This document shows, piece by piece, positions 7,385 through 14,422 of a stretch of DNA of 64,000 nt. Position 1 is the first letter of the stretch. Each line of letters opens with the position of its first letter. The stretch comes from Methylobacterium fujisawaense (GTDB lineage: Bacteria > Pseudomonadota > Alphaproteobacteria > Rhizobiales > Beijerinckiaceae). Made by a program: the position numbers and the translations under genes. The notes beneath the pieces were generated by a model, which had not been told where the DNA came from, made no database searches, and worked only from the letters and a program-made list of their open reading frames with translations. The stretch covers positions 620,001-684,000 of the forward strand of contig NZ_JACJIM010000003.1 in the NCBI RefSeq assembly GCF_014138435.1, read 5' to 3'.

Positions 7385-7929
7385 AGGTGCCTCCAGATTT
7401 TCTTCGAGCGGATCAGACAGACGGTGGCAGGACTGATCCCGTGCTCGGCCGCCAGGGACCTCCCGGTGCGCGCGGTTGCCGACCTGATGGCGATCACAGC
7501 CGCTTCGCTGAGCTTCGCGTGGCCGTGCAGCTCTCCGCGCGGGGTCCGCTCCGGCTTCGTGGTCCGGCCATGGCGCGGGCCGGTGGCGCGCGTGCCGTGG
7601 GCTATGCAGTCGCGCATGTTCTCGGCGCGTGTCGCCCACCGGAGATTGTCGGCGCGAGCGTTCCAGCGCGTGCCGTCGCCATGGGCGACCTGGTGTCCTG
7701 GCGTCGGCGCTGGGCCGTGGAACGCCTCGCAGACGAGGCGGTGGACGAGGCGACGGAAGGCCCGGCCATCGCGCGCGAGGCTGACGGTCGGATACTGGTG
7801 GTTGCCCAACCAGGGGACCAGAACGCGGCATGCGTGGTTGAGGGCATCCGGCCTGGACCGTCTGACACGGCCCGTGTCGCTGACCTCGTAATCGGGGAAT
7901 CCAACGACGGGCATCCAGATCTCGGCCAT
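7381..7929 (-). CDS. HNH homing-type endonuclease (NUMOD4 + HNH + HTH)
   Basis: 182 aa, ATG 7929 overlapping the YqaJ stop (TGATG). A NUMOD4-like start (EIWMPVVGFPDYEVSDTGRV, residues 3-22) is followed by the HNH core: His63 in VHRLVCEAF, His83 in HQVAHGDG, and DNLRWATRAEN with Asn95. A C-terminal helix-turn-helix (HAKLSEAAVIAIR...SLAAEHGISPATV) ends the protein. This is the standard make-up of phage free-standing homing nucleases. It separates the exonuclease from its probable partner gene. Confidence 0.85.
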   Translation of the reverse strand: MAEIWMPVVGFPDYEVSDTGRVRRSRPDALNHACRVLVPWLGNHQYPTVSLARDGRAFRRLVHRLVCEAFHGPAPTPGHQVAHGDGTRWNARADNLRWATRAENMRDCIAHGTRATGPRHGRTTKPERTPRGELHGHAKLSEAAVIAIRSATARTGRSLAAEHGISPATVCLIRSKKIWRHL

Positions 7930-8651
7930 CACGCCATGATCTCCCGTTCGATGCGCTGGGTCGGGATGCTGCCGGCGGAGGCGACCGCGTCGCGGTAGCG
8001 GCCCATCGCGTCCCGGAGGCGCTGCTCGAAGTCGCCGGCGGCGGACAGGATCGCGGCCTGGATCGCGTCGTCCGGGTAGGCGCGGATCACCGCGAGCGGC
8101 AGGCCGCCGGAATACGAGACGAGGTCACACCAGAGCCGCTCGGAGACGAGGAGGCCGGTCTGGATCTGCAGGACGTAATCGGCCGGGATCGCGCCCTCGG
8201 GCACGTGCTCGAGGAAGGTCTGGATTTGGTACTTCTGCCGGCGCGACTTGCACTCGACGAGGCCATCGGCGCCCACCAGCGCGTCCGGCGAGTAGCCGAG
8301 CGTGAAGCCCCAGCGGTCGTTGGTGATGAAGCCGACCGTCTCGGTTGGCGCATAGTGCTTCGCGTAGAGGGTGAGCGCCTCGACCTCGTCGTCTCGGCCG
8401 CGCAGCATGTCGTCGCTGACGAAGCGCGGCTCGACAAACTGGGTGATCCGCTGGGCGAGCAGCTCGTAGAGGTGCGCCCGCTCCTTCTCGTTCCTGGCCG
8501 CCTTGAGGGTCGGCGTGAGGATCAGCGACATCTCGCTGGCGGTGAGCATCCCGCAGCGGGCCGCGATCCACTCGTCGGTACCCTGGTAGAGGTCGGCGTG
8601 GATGCGCACCGTGGAAGGGCGCTCGATAGTATCGGGGGCCAGCAGAGACAT
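7929..8651 (-). CDS. YqaJ-type viral recombinase/exonuclease
   Basis: 240 aa. The YqaJ signature GTDEWIAARCGMLTASE lies at residues 24-40. The nuclease core has Asp123 in GYSPDAL and the E-x-K pair (Glu133, Lys135 in VECKS), followed by VLQIQTGLLVSERLWCDLVSY. The family degrades double-stranded DNA 5'-3' for phage homologous recombination, like lambda Exo. A RecT/Bet-type annealase is not recognised, so one of the neighbouring unassigned genes may fill that role. Confidence 0.88.
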   Translation of the reverse strand: MSLLAPDTIERPSTVRIHADLYQGTDEWIAARCGMLTASEMSLILTPTLKAARNEKERAHLYELLAQRITQFVEPRFVSDDMLRGRDDEVEALTLYAKHYAPTETVGFITNDRWGFTLGYSPDALVGADGLVECKSRRQKYQIQTFLEHVPEGAIPADYVLQIQTGLLVSERLWCDLVSYSGGLPLAVIRAYPDDAIQAAILSAAGDFEQRLRDAMGRYRDAVASAGSIPTQRIEREIMA

Positions 8652-8656
8652 GGCGC

Positions 8657-8956
8657 TCAGGCCTCTACCGGTGCGGCTTGCCCTGCGACGCCGAGCCCCG
8701 CGTTGATGGCGGCGGCGAGCATCTCGGCACGCTCGCAATCCAGGCCCGGGGAGCCGGCCGGGATGAGCAGCGCGAACACCGTCCCATCAGCGTCGGCGAG
8801 GCCGCGGAGGGTGCTCTCGCAGGCGCGGACCGGCGCCCGGATCCCGAGGAAGGTCGCGCGCTGGGCGGGGGTGACCGCGCGGGGCTCGCGCATCTCGAAG
8901 GGGAGCACGGAGCGGGTCATCACAGCCTCGGTGTGGGAGAAAGGAGGGAGGGTCAC
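8657..8956 (-). CDS. Small hypothetical phage protein
   Basis: 99 aa from GTG 8956 (GTGA overlap with the upstream gene); an alternative ATG at 8920 gives 87 aa. Soluble, Ala-rich at the C-terminus, no known domain. It stands 5 bp upstream of the exonuclease in the left operon. Confidence 0.6.
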   Translation of the reverse strand: MTLPPFSHTEAVMTRSVLPFEMREPRAVTPAQRATFLGIRAPVRACESTLRGLADADGTVFALLIPAGSPGLDCERAEMLAAAINAGLGVAGQAAPVEA

Positions 8957-9348
8957 AGGCGCCTCCCGGCAGCCCGGAGCCGCGTGCGCGCATCGGCCAG
9001 CACCGTGACGTCGTCGCGCCCGTCGAGGTCGACGCGGGTCTCGGCAGTGAACAGCGCGATGTTGGCCACCATGCTGGCGGCGGTCGCGTGCTTCAGCGCC
9101 TCGACGAGGTCGCGGAGCATGTCGTCGCGTGGCTGATCGAGGGCGGCCTGGGCGATCAGGATCTGCGCCGCGCGGACGTTCTCGGCGGCGGCGCGCAGGG
9201 CGCCATAGAACTCGGACGCGCGCTGATCCTGCTCGTGGACGGCGTGGACCAGCTCAGAGTAGCTCGGCACGCCGAAGGCGGCGGGGTGGCGGTCGATCAG
9301 GGCGATGAACGCCTGATGGTCCGGGGCGGGGCGAACGGCGCAGCTCAT
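8953..9348 (-). CDS. Hypothetical phage protein
   Basis: 131 aa, start ATG 9348 overlapping the upstream stop (TGATG). Helical and Ala-rich (ENVRAAQILIAQAALD, EALKHATAASMVANIALF). No recognised family. Part of the translationally coupled left operon. Confidence 0.6.
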   Translation of the reverse strand: MSCAVRPAPDHQAFIALIDRHPAAFGVPSYSELVHAVHEQDQRASEFYGALRAAAENVRAAQILIAQAALDQPRDDMLRDLVEALKHATAASMVANIALFTAETRVDLDGRDDVTVLADARTRLRAAGRRL

Positions 9349-9641
9349 CGCGCACCCGCCAGCTTGTCGGAGACGCGAGCGCGGGCGGCCTCTGCGCGGC
9401 GGGCGGCGGCAGCCAGCTTCGCGGCGACGTCCTCCAGGCGGCCCATATCGGCGCGCTGTCCGGCGCCGGCGATCGTGGCCCGCTCTAGGTGGTGGACCGC
9501 CGAGAGCGTGGACTCGCTGATCGCGTCGAGGATCGCGAGGGAGGATTCGAAGCGCCCGAGAGCCTCGGAGGCGCTGGGCAGCGGCTCGGCAGCCTCTGCC
9601 AGAGCGCCGAACTGAGCGCGGAAGGGATGCTGGGCGTTCAT
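9345..9641 (-). CDS. Hypothetical coiled-coil phage protein
   Basis: 98 aa, almost entirely helical with heptad-like Ala/Leu spacing (LEDVAAKLAAAARRAEAARARV). ATG 9641 overlaps the next gene's stop. Function unknown. Confidence 0.6.
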   Translation of the reverse strand: MNAQHPFRAQFGALAEAAEPLPSASEALGRFESSLAILDAISESTLSAVHHLERATIAGAGQRADMGRLEDVAAKLAAAARRAEAARARVSDKLAGAR

Positions 9642-9856
9642 GCTGCCTCGCGGAGCTCATCAGCTTCGAAATCCGCGATGGCGGCCAGCTCGTCGGCAGC
9701 CTCCAGCGCGAGCGAAGCGGCGTGGTCCTGGGCCGCGAAACAGGCCGCGGCCCAGCAGTCGAAGTCGTCGCCGAGGAGGCCGTAGGGGCTGTGTGCGGCG
9801 TAGCCGGCGGAGGAGCCGGTGATCCGGTAGCCGGCAGGGAGGTCGAGGCGCGCCAT
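9638..9856 (-). CDS. Small hypothetical phage protein
   Basis: 72 aa. N-terminal GYRITGSSAGYAAHSPYGLLGDDFDCWAA looks like a small beta domain of the kind found in uncharacterised phage early proteins; the C-terminus is acidic and helical. Coupled by a 4-bp overlap to the following gene. Confidence 0.6.
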   Translation of the reverse strand: MARLDLPAGYRITGSSAGYAAHSPYGLLGDDFDCWAAACFAAQDHAASLALEAADELAAIADFEADELREAA

Positions 9857-9858
9857 GA

Positions 9859-10233
9859 TCAGGCCGCCTCTGGAACGAGGTTGAGCGCGCGCCGACTGGC
9901 GACTTTACCGGCCACCAAGCGAGCCTCGACGTAGAGGTCGGCAGCTCGCAGCAGATGCTCGCGAGCCCTGTCGACGGTCTGCGGAGCCGTCAGCGGTGCG
10001 GGCGTCTCCGGCTCGTCGAAGAAGGACGCGATCGGTGCTCCGGTGAGCTTGGCGATGATGCTCAGCGCGATGGCGCTGATGCGGTTCGTGCCCTTCTCGT
10101 ACTTCTGGAGCTGGGCGGCCGAGACGCTGATCGCGGCGGCCAAGGTGCGCTGGGTGAGGCGAGCCCGGATCCGAGCGGCGCAGATGCGCTCGCCGATCCG
10201 GACGTCGACGTCGGTCGCAGGCTGGCCGGCCAT
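9859..10233 (-). CDS. XRE-family transcriptional regulator
   Basis: 124 aa from ATG 10233. A Cro/C1-type helix-turn-helix lies at about residues 12-70: RIGERICAARIRARLTQRTLAAAISVSAAQLQKYEKGTN contains both helices. The C-terminal helical part has no peptidase domain. It belongs to the minus-strand operon whose promoter region (10.54-10.63 kb) carries operator-like motifs, so it may feed back on that promoter. Confidence 0.8.
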   Translation of the reverse strand: MAGQPATDVDVRIGERICAARIRARLTQRTLAAAISVSAAQLQKYEKGTNRISAIALSIIAKLTGAPIASFFDEPETPAPLTAPQTVDRAREHLLRAADLYVEARLVAGKVASRRALNLVPEAA

Positions 10234-10234
10234 G

Positions 10235-10327
10235 TCAGCGCCCCCATCCGAGAGCGTTGCCGCCGAGTGCAAAGGTCCCGACGATCAGCGCCGGGACGAC
10301 GACGCCGAGGATGACGACGGCGCCCAT
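10235..10327 (-). CDS. 30-residue single-span membrane peptide
   Basis: ATG 10327 overlaps the upstream stop (TGATG) and its TGA lies 1 nt before the XRE start. The peptide begins MGAVVILGVVVPALIVGTFAL, a single transmembrane stretch, and ends GGNALGWGR. Coupling on both sides argues that it is translated. Function unknown. Confidence 0.55.
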   Translation of the reverse strand: MGAVVILGVVVPALIVGTFALGGNALGWGR

Positions 10328-10539
10328 CACGCGGCCCGCGCGGTGAGCGTGGCGACGACCCGGCAGCCAAGGCGGCGGATCAGGCCCTCGCCGGCGCCCT
10401 TCTTCGGCTCGTAGGCGCCGCGGACCCGTTTGACTGGGAGAGCCCGGACGGCGTGGGCGAGTTCGGTCGAACCGGCATCACGAACAGCGAAGAGCTGGTT
10501 CGCGCTGTCTTCGACGATGTGGGTGTAGGCGGTGAGCAT
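10327..10539 (-). CDS. First gene of the left operon, hypothetical
   Basis: 70 aa from ATG 10539, which has GGAG 6 nt upstream; an in-frame ATG at 10551 would add four residues. A longer reading from TTG 10605 was not used because that TTG is the likely -35 box. The protein is basic at the C-terminus (KRVRGAYEPKKGAG). No known domain. Confidence 0.55.
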   Translation of the reverse strand: MLTAYTHIVEDSANQLFAVRDAGSTELAHAVRALPVKRVRGAYEPKKGAGEGLIRRLGCRVVATLTARAA

Positions 10540-10578
10540 CAGGGGCTCCATCGGCTCGGTGAGCGGCGATGGAGATAG

Positions 10579-10628
10579 TGCATCACATACACATTTCTCG
10601 GTCAACCCAGAAAATGCATACGATGCAT
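10579..10628 (-). promoter_or_regulatory. Left operon promoter with operator-like motifs
   Basis: On the minus strand TTGACC (10605-10600) is followed by TGTGTATGTGATGCA (10593-10579), nearly the same 15-mer as at 11436-11450 in the Cro promoter. Just upstream, ATGCAT occurs twice (10614-10619 and 10623-10628) with 3 bp between. Repressor or Cro-like protein probably binds here. Confidence 0.5.
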
Positions 10629-10721
10629 ATTTTGCCGCGGCCGTCTCCCTCCACAGTCATCCACAGGCCAAGCGCCTGAAGACACTTCTCTAATTCAAGC
10701 TCCGCTAAAGCGACGAGACAT

Positions 10722-10736
10722 GTTCCTGATATGTTC
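10722..10736 (+). promoter_or_regulatory. SOS (LexA) box of alphaproteobacterial type
   Basis: GTTC-CTGATAT-GTTC is an exact match to the GTTC-N7-GTTC direct repeat recognised by alphaproteobacterial LexA. It lies 39 bp before the GTG of the 10776 gene, a normal promoter position. Confidence 0.7.
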
Positions 10737-10775
10737 TATTTGAGCTAGGCGTCACCACAGCCCTGGGAGGAGTGG

Positions 10776-11045
10776 GTGCCGGTCGTCGAGCGATTTATGG
10801 TCCAAGTGTTTAGGCGGGATGGCGAAGGAGATCTGATCGGAGATGAGCCGATCCAAGAGCCCTCGCCCGAGGCAGCAGTATCGAAGGCCGAAGCCTTAGA
10901 GAAGCGAGCGACCGGCGTCCTGGCCTACAAGTGGAGGGGCGACATGCGGACGGGCGAGCAGGGTCGCCTAGTCATCCTCAAGCGCTTCGGCGTGCTGCCT
11001 TTGCCCGTTTTGGAGCAGGTGTACTCTGCTGCGACGCCTTACTAG
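10776..11045 (+). CDS. Small protein under SOS box, candidate antirepressor
   Basis: 89 aa, GTG start with GGGAGGAG 4-5 nt upstream. A beta-rich fold starts MVQVFRRDGEGDLIGDEPIQ and ends VILKRFGVLP; no named family recognised. The gene is preceded by a GTTC-N7-GTTC SOS box and its last 68 bp overlap the 3' end of the convergent repressor gene. In phages with non-cleavable repressors, a LexA-controlled small protein often inactivates the repressor (Tum of 186, Gifsy antirepressors). That role is an inference here; a simple SOS-induced accessory protein is the alternative. Confidence 0.6.
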   Translation: MPVVERFMVQVFRRDGEGDLIGDEPIQEPSPEAAVSKAEALEKRATGVLAYKWRGDMRTGEQGRLVILKRFGVLPLPVLEQVYSAATPY

Positions 11046-11367
11046 CCTCCTCGCCGATCAGCGCCTTGGCCACAGCGGCGATCTGATTCCTCTGGGCCGG
11101 CTGCGCACGCTCCCAAATCGACCACATGCCTTCTGGGTCCGACGGATCACGCACGAGAAGGTCGGCGATCTCGCAACCGTACATGTCAGCGAGCAATTCG
11201 AGCAGGTCCTGCGAATAGGGAACCTCGCCCTTCTCCACGCGACCTAAATTGGGCCCGGTCATGCCAACTTCTGCGCCGACGGCCTCAAGCGTGAAGCCGC
11301 GGTGCTTGCGCCACTGGCGGAGGAAGTTTGGGCGGCGCTCGCGCTTTGGCTTTGCGATCGGTGGCAT
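10978..11367 (-). CDS. Short CI-like prophage repressor (XRE family)
   Basis: 129 aa from ATG 11367. The N-terminal helix-turn-helix (FLRQWRKHRGFTLEAVGAEVGMTGPNLGRVEKGEVPYS, residues 14-51) is clear. The remaining ~75 residues are helical and end in a basic, Ala/Lys-rich tail. There is no S24/LexA-type peptidase domain, so RecA-stimulated self-cleavage is not expected. Transcribed divergently from the Cro-like gene across an operator region and convergent with the SOS-boxed gene: the genetic switch of the prophage. Confidence 0.8.
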   Translation of the reverse strand: MPPIAKPKRERRPNFLRQWRKHRGFTLEAVGAEVGMTGPNLGRVEKGEVPYSQDLLELLADMYGCEIADLLVRDPSDPEGMWSIWERAQPAQRNQIAAVAKALIGEEASKASQQSTPAPKRAKAARRSA

Positions 11368-11424
11368 GCGCCTAGTGTCGCCATAGGGGCTTAGAGCGCC
11401 ACGCTCGCCCATGCACAAACGTGC

Positions 11425-11451
11425 TTGACATGCATTGTGTATGAGATGCAT
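11425..11451 (+). promoter_or_regulatory. Right early promoter with operator
   Basis: TTGACA (11425-11430) overlaps ATGCAT (11430-11435), followed by TGTGTATGAGATGCA (11436-11450) and a second ATGCAT (11446-11451), just ahead of the Cro-like start. The 15-mer recurs with one mismatch in the left operon promoter. No -10 can be fixed with confidence. Confidence 0.5.
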
Positions 11452-11461
11452 GTTTTGCGGC

Positions 11462-11704
11462 ATGACGCTCGCAGACTGGCTCAAACGCGAAGGCAAGACA
11501 GTGGTCGCCCTGGCGAAGGAGCTGGGCCGCGATCCGTCGTTCATCACGCGGGTGAAGAACGGCGATGCCATGCCTTCCATCGAAGTGGCTGCCGAGATCC
11601 AGCGCATCACCGGCGGTGAGGTCACGGCAATCGATCACGTCTTCACCGCGCAGGCTCGTGCTGCGGAGCGCGGTGCCGCGCCCGTCGAGGGAGCGGCCGC
11701 GTGA
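11462..11704 (+). CDS. Cro-like regulator (XRE family)
   Basis: 80 aa from ATG 11462; an earlier in-frame ATG at 11435 falls inside the promoter/operator. The fold is a compact helix-turn-helix: MTLADWLKREGKTVVALAKE, DPSFITRVKNGDAMPSIEVA. Divergent from the repressor, first gene of the right operon, hence a Cro-type role by position. It is followed by a lipoprotein gene with a TGATG overlap. Confidence 0.75.
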   Translation: MTLADWLKREGKTVVALAKELGRDPSFITRVKNGDAMPSIEVAAEIQRITGGEVTAIDHVFTAQARAAERGAAPVEGAAA

Positions 11705-12006
11705 TGCGCCGCGCCCTCCTCCTCGCCGCGACGCTCGTCCTGGCCGGCTGCTCCGATAGCGACGTCGCTCGTCAGACGGTCGAGCCCTACGGGTTCACCG
11801 ACATCGCGATCGGCGGCTACACGCCGTTCGGCTGCGCCGACAGCGACAGCTTCCACACCAGCTTCACGGCGCGCGGCGTCAACGGCGCGTGTGTCCAGGG
11901 CGTCGTATGCTCGGGTGCCTTCAAGGGCGCGACGCTGCGGGTCACCGGCCCCTCGAACGCCTGCCCTGTTCGCGGCCCTGTCGCCCCGCAGTCGGGGGCG
12001 CGCTGA
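11704..12006 (+). CDS. Phage-encoded lipoprotein
   Basis: 100 aa. MRRALLLAATLVLAGCSDS is a lipoprotein signal with lipobox LAGC. The mature part has five further Cys residues in pairs (FGCADS, GACVQGVVCSG, NACP) and a YGFTDIAIGGYTPFGC block. Outer or inner membrane attachment is likely. Early lipoproteins in prophages often alter superinfection; the role here is unknown. Confidence 0.7.
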   Translation: MRRALLLAATLVLAGCSDSDVARQTVEPYGFTDIAIGGYTPFGCADSDSFHTSFTARGVNGACVQGVVCSGAFKGATLRVTGPSNACPVRGPVAPQSGAR

Positions 12007-12167
12007 TGGGTGCGGCATGCCTCTTCCTCGGTGCATGGTCCGTCGCGAGCTGCACCGCTGGGCGCACCCTGATCTCGGGTGGTCCGTCTGACGCCCTGGT
12101 TTGCCGCGCGAGCCACATCGGCCTCATCGTCGGCGCCGGGCTGATCGTCTGCGGAGCGCTCCAGTGA
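12006..12167 (+). CDS. 53-residue membrane protein
   Basis: ATG 12006 overlaps the lipoprotein stop (TGATG), and the next gene starts inside its stop (GTGA). Hydrophobic stretches occur at the N-terminus (ACLFLGAWSVASC) and C-terminus (IGLIVGAGLIVCGAL). Coupling on both sides supports expression. No family known. Confidence 0.6.
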   Translation: MGAACLFLGAWSVASCTAGRTLISGGPSDALVCRASHIGLIVGAGLIVCGALQ

Positions 12168-12673
12168 GCGCCGCCCCTCGCCTTTCGCCGCGTGACCCTG
12201 CCGTCGCTAGCGTCGAGGCCTCAGCCTCGGTGGCGGTCTCCTGCCTGGAGCCCACCGTGACCGACGCCAAGCGCCTGATGTCCCTCGGCTGCGCGTGCCG
12301 CCGCGCCGCTGGCACGTTCGCGATCCACGCGAGCCGCCTTGCTGCCGAGATCGTGCGCGGCGAGCGCCTCGACAGCAGCGAACCCGAGGAAAGCGCCCAG
12401 CGCGCGCTGGAATTGGAAGCCGCGGCGCAGGTGCTGCAGGACCAGTCCCAGGACACCGAGTTGCTCGCGCTGCTCCCGCATCGCGGTCGGTTCGCCGACT
12501 TGCTGCGCATGGCCCAGGCCATGGACCGCGGGCTGGTGTTCGTGCCGGTCGAACCCGTGGCCGTCGATCGGTCTACGCGACCGGCGGACGTTGTCGTTGT
12601 CGGGCAGGACAACGCCGCCTCGCTTCGCGAGCGCGTGGGCCGCGGTCTGGCGCGTCTGAAGAGGCGCGCCTGA
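12164..12673 (+). CDS. Hypothetical early protein
   Basis: 169 aa from GTG 12164 (GTGA). Mostly helical: KRLMSLGCACRRAAGTFAIH, ELEAAAQVLQDQSQDTELLALL, then a basic C-terminus (GRGLARLKRRA). No recognised domain. Right early operon. Confidence 0.6.
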   Translation: MSAAPRLSPRDPAVASVEASASVAVSCLEPTVTDAKRLMSLGCACRRAAGTFAIHASRLAAEIVRGERLDSSEPEESAQRALELEAAAQVLQDQSQDTELLALLPHRGRFADLLRMAQAMDRGLVFVPVEPVAVDRSTRPADVVVVGQDNAASLRERVGRGLARLKRRA

Positions 12674-12674
12674 G

Positions 12675-13046
12675 ATGTCGTTGTGCGTGCACATCGCCCG
12701 ATCGTCCGCCGTCCACGTCAATAGTAACGCGGACACCGGATCAGTGTCGCTAACGGCGAATACTGGCCTGTGCATATCCGTTCCCCATCGCAGCGGTCGC
12801 AGGCTCACGCCTCCCGCCGGCGAGCGACCCGGCCGAGACCATCGCAAACTCGGACCCTCGGCCGGGTCGTCCCTTCTCCTGCGCGCCCGTCATCGCCTGC
12901 AAGCCGGCGGTCGCGCTGTGTGTCGTGCGTACCCTCAAGAACTCCCTCTGCATGTCGGCTCCCTCCGTCCGTGGTCACCAGTAACCACGGGCGGATTTGC
13001 TGATGTGCAAAAGGTTTTTGCGGAAAGCTCAAATGCCGGACGCTGA
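12675..13046 (+). CDS. Doubtful ORF in a 360-bp interval
   Basis: The ATG follows the preceding stop by 1 nt (TGAGATG), as is usual in this operon, and the frame stays open for 123 codons. However the composition drifts to Arg/Ser-rich, non-protein-like sequence. A hairpin (CCGTGGT/ACCACGG, 12969-12990) lies near its end. The interval may instead be an untranslated leader of the 13033 gene. Confidence 0.3.
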   Translation: MSLCVHIARSSAVHVNSNADTGSVSLTANTGLCISVPHRSGRRLTPPAGERPGRDHRKLGPSAGSSLLLRARHRLQAGGRAVCRAYPQELPLHVGSLRPWSPVTTGGFADVQKVFAESSNAGR

Positions 13047-13473
13047 TGTGATGCGGGCGCGCAGCGCCTTCGATGAACTGCTGCGGTTCGAGAGCCGCGG
13101 TCCAGGCGACACGGCCAATGCCATGCGCCGGATCGCGACGCGCGCCGCCATCCCATTCGGGAAGCTGTGGGCGCTCCGATACCGCCCGCCGAAGGAAATC
13201 GCCTCGCACGTCCTGGCGCGGATCGAGGCCGCGCACGCCGCAGCGAAGCGGCAGCAACTGGAGAGGCTGGCCCATGACGTCGCGATCACCGCCCACATCG
13301 CCGGGGCTGCGCACCCTGCTGTTCGCGAGGGTGAGGCTCTTCTTCGCGCGGCTGGCGGCCCGGCTGAAGGCGCAGCTCCGCGAGTGGTGCGTGCGGCTCG
13401 CCAACAGGCTCCGACGCACCCGCTGGAACTGACGGACCTGCCGCTGTGGCGGGCCGCGAACGAGGAGGATTGA
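13033..13473 (+). CDS. Hypothetical phage protein
   Basis: 146 aa from ATG 13033 with GGAAAG 8 nt upstream. RFESRGPGDTANAMRRIATR followed by IPFGKLWALRYRPPKEIASH suggests a small DNA-binding helical domain seen in Rhizobiales phages, then a helical C-terminus. It lies immediately upstream of the Tad2-like gene (3 bp) and so belongs to the same early unit. Confidence 0.6.
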   Translation: MPDADVMRARSAFDELLRFESRGPGDTANAMRRIATRAAIPFGKLWALRYRPPKEIASHVLARIEAAHAAAKRQQLERLAHDVAITAHIAGAAHPAVREGEALLRAAGGPAEGAAPRVVRAARQQAPTHPLELTDLPLWRAANEED

Positions 13474-13476
13474 GCG

Positions 13477-14124
13477 ATGGGAATCGGCCCGAAGGCAGCG
13501 ATCGGCGACGTGGTGCCGGCGGACCAGGGTGTCGTCATCGGCAGCCAGCTTCCGCCGTTCTCGCCGACGCACGTCTCGCACAAGCAGGTCGAGGCCTACC
13601 TGATCGTGGCGGCCGAGTTCCAATCGGACGGTTCGGGTCGGATCGCGCTGAAGGGCGGCATTCTCATCGACGTGCCGGCGGGGTTCGCCTCACGCGGCGC
13701 GCCGACCGAGGGCGACATGCTCGTCCGGTACGAGCCGATCCCGGGCCAGAGCGACGGCTACCTCTCGCACTCGCCGCGGATGGTGTTCGAGGCCGGCTAC
13801 TCGCCGATCGAGCGTCCCTTCACCTCCGGCCTCGGTTTCGGCGACGCGATCCTGGCGCTGAAGGGTGGCGAGCGCGTCTGTCGGGCGGGCTGGAATGGCA
13901 AGGGCATGTGGTTGGCCCTGACGCAGGGCACGCCGGACCTGCCGGCCGAGAAGTTCTGGAATCGGCACAACCGGGCCTTCGCCGAGCAGAACGGCGGTGC
14001 CGCGACCGTGCTCCCCTCCATCACCATGAAGACCGCCATGGGCGAGATCCTCATGGGCTGGCTCGCTTCCCAGACGGACATGCTCGCCGAGGACTGGATG
14101 GTCCTCCCGGCCGACGCCGCCTGA
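13477..14124 (+). CDS. DUF2829 protein, Tad2-like anti-defence sponge
   Basis: 215 aa, ATG with AGGAGG 9 nt upstream. The C-terminal domain (about 120-212) has the DUF2829 pattern: FGDAILALKGGERVCRAGWN, GKGMWLALTQG, then SITMKTAMGEILMGWLASQT and DMLAEDW. DUF2829 is Tad2, a phage protein that sequesters the gcADPR signals of Thoeris and related nucleotides. The N-terminal ~115 residues are an extra beta-rich domain (IALKGGILIDVP, YLSHSPRMVFEAGY) of the kind seen in longer phage members. Whether it binds ligand is untested here. It is followed by an Acb2/Tad1-like gene. Confidence 0.82.
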   Translation: MGIGPKAAIGDVVPADQGVVIGSQLPPFSPTHVSHKQVEAYLIVAAEFQSDGSGRIALKGGILIDVPAGFASRGAPTEGDMLVRYEPIPGQSDGYLSHSPRMVFEAGYSPIERPFTSGLGFGDAILALKGGERVCRAGWNGKGMWLALTQGTPDLPAEKFWNRHNRAFAEQNGGAATVLPSITMKTAMGEILMGWLASQTDMLAEDWMVLPADAA

Positions 14125-14156
14125 CTTCCCCTCCCGCCGCACAGAAGGAGCCGACG

Positions 14157-14420
14157 ATGTCGGACCAGAAGCACCAAGGCCTCCCCGTCGCGGGCTACCG
14201 GCCGCAGACCGACGAAGCGCTGGCCCTGGTGAACGCGAACAAGGATGCCGAGGAGCGCGTGCTGCGAATCCTCGATAGCCTCGCGACCCGCCCGGACATC
14301 GACAAGCGCTGGCTCGCCGTCGGCCGCACCGCGATCGAGAACGGCTTCATGGCCGTGAACCGGGCTGTGTTCCAGCCCGCGCGCGCGGTCCTGTCGCACG
14401 AGACGAAGCCGGCGGCCTGA
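14157..14420 (+). CDS. Acb2/Tad1-like cyclic-nucleotide sponge
   Basis: 87 aa, ATG with AAGGAG 7 nt upstream. The pattern VAGYRPQTDEALALVNANKD, a long helix, then KRWLAVGRTAIENGFMAVNR and AVFQPA matches the helical-hairpin proteins of the Acb2/Tad1 family (G-Y-R start, E..xLxN helix, RWL..G...GFMA..RA...P end). Members form hexamers that bind cyclic di- and trinucleotides of CBASS or gcADPR of Thoeris. Assignment is by motif reading only. It pairs with the Tad2-like gene 33 bp upstream. Confidence 0.75.
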   Translation: MSDQKHQGLPVAGYRPQTDEALALVNANKDAEERVLRILDSLATRPDIDKRWLAVGRTAIENGFMAVNRAVFQPARAVLSHETKPAA

Positions 14421-14422
14421 TC

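Noticed and set aside
10539..10605. N-terminal extension of the 10327 gene from a TTG
   Set aside because: The TTG is the -35 box and the extension crosses the operator; a GGAG-preceded ATG at 10539 is better.
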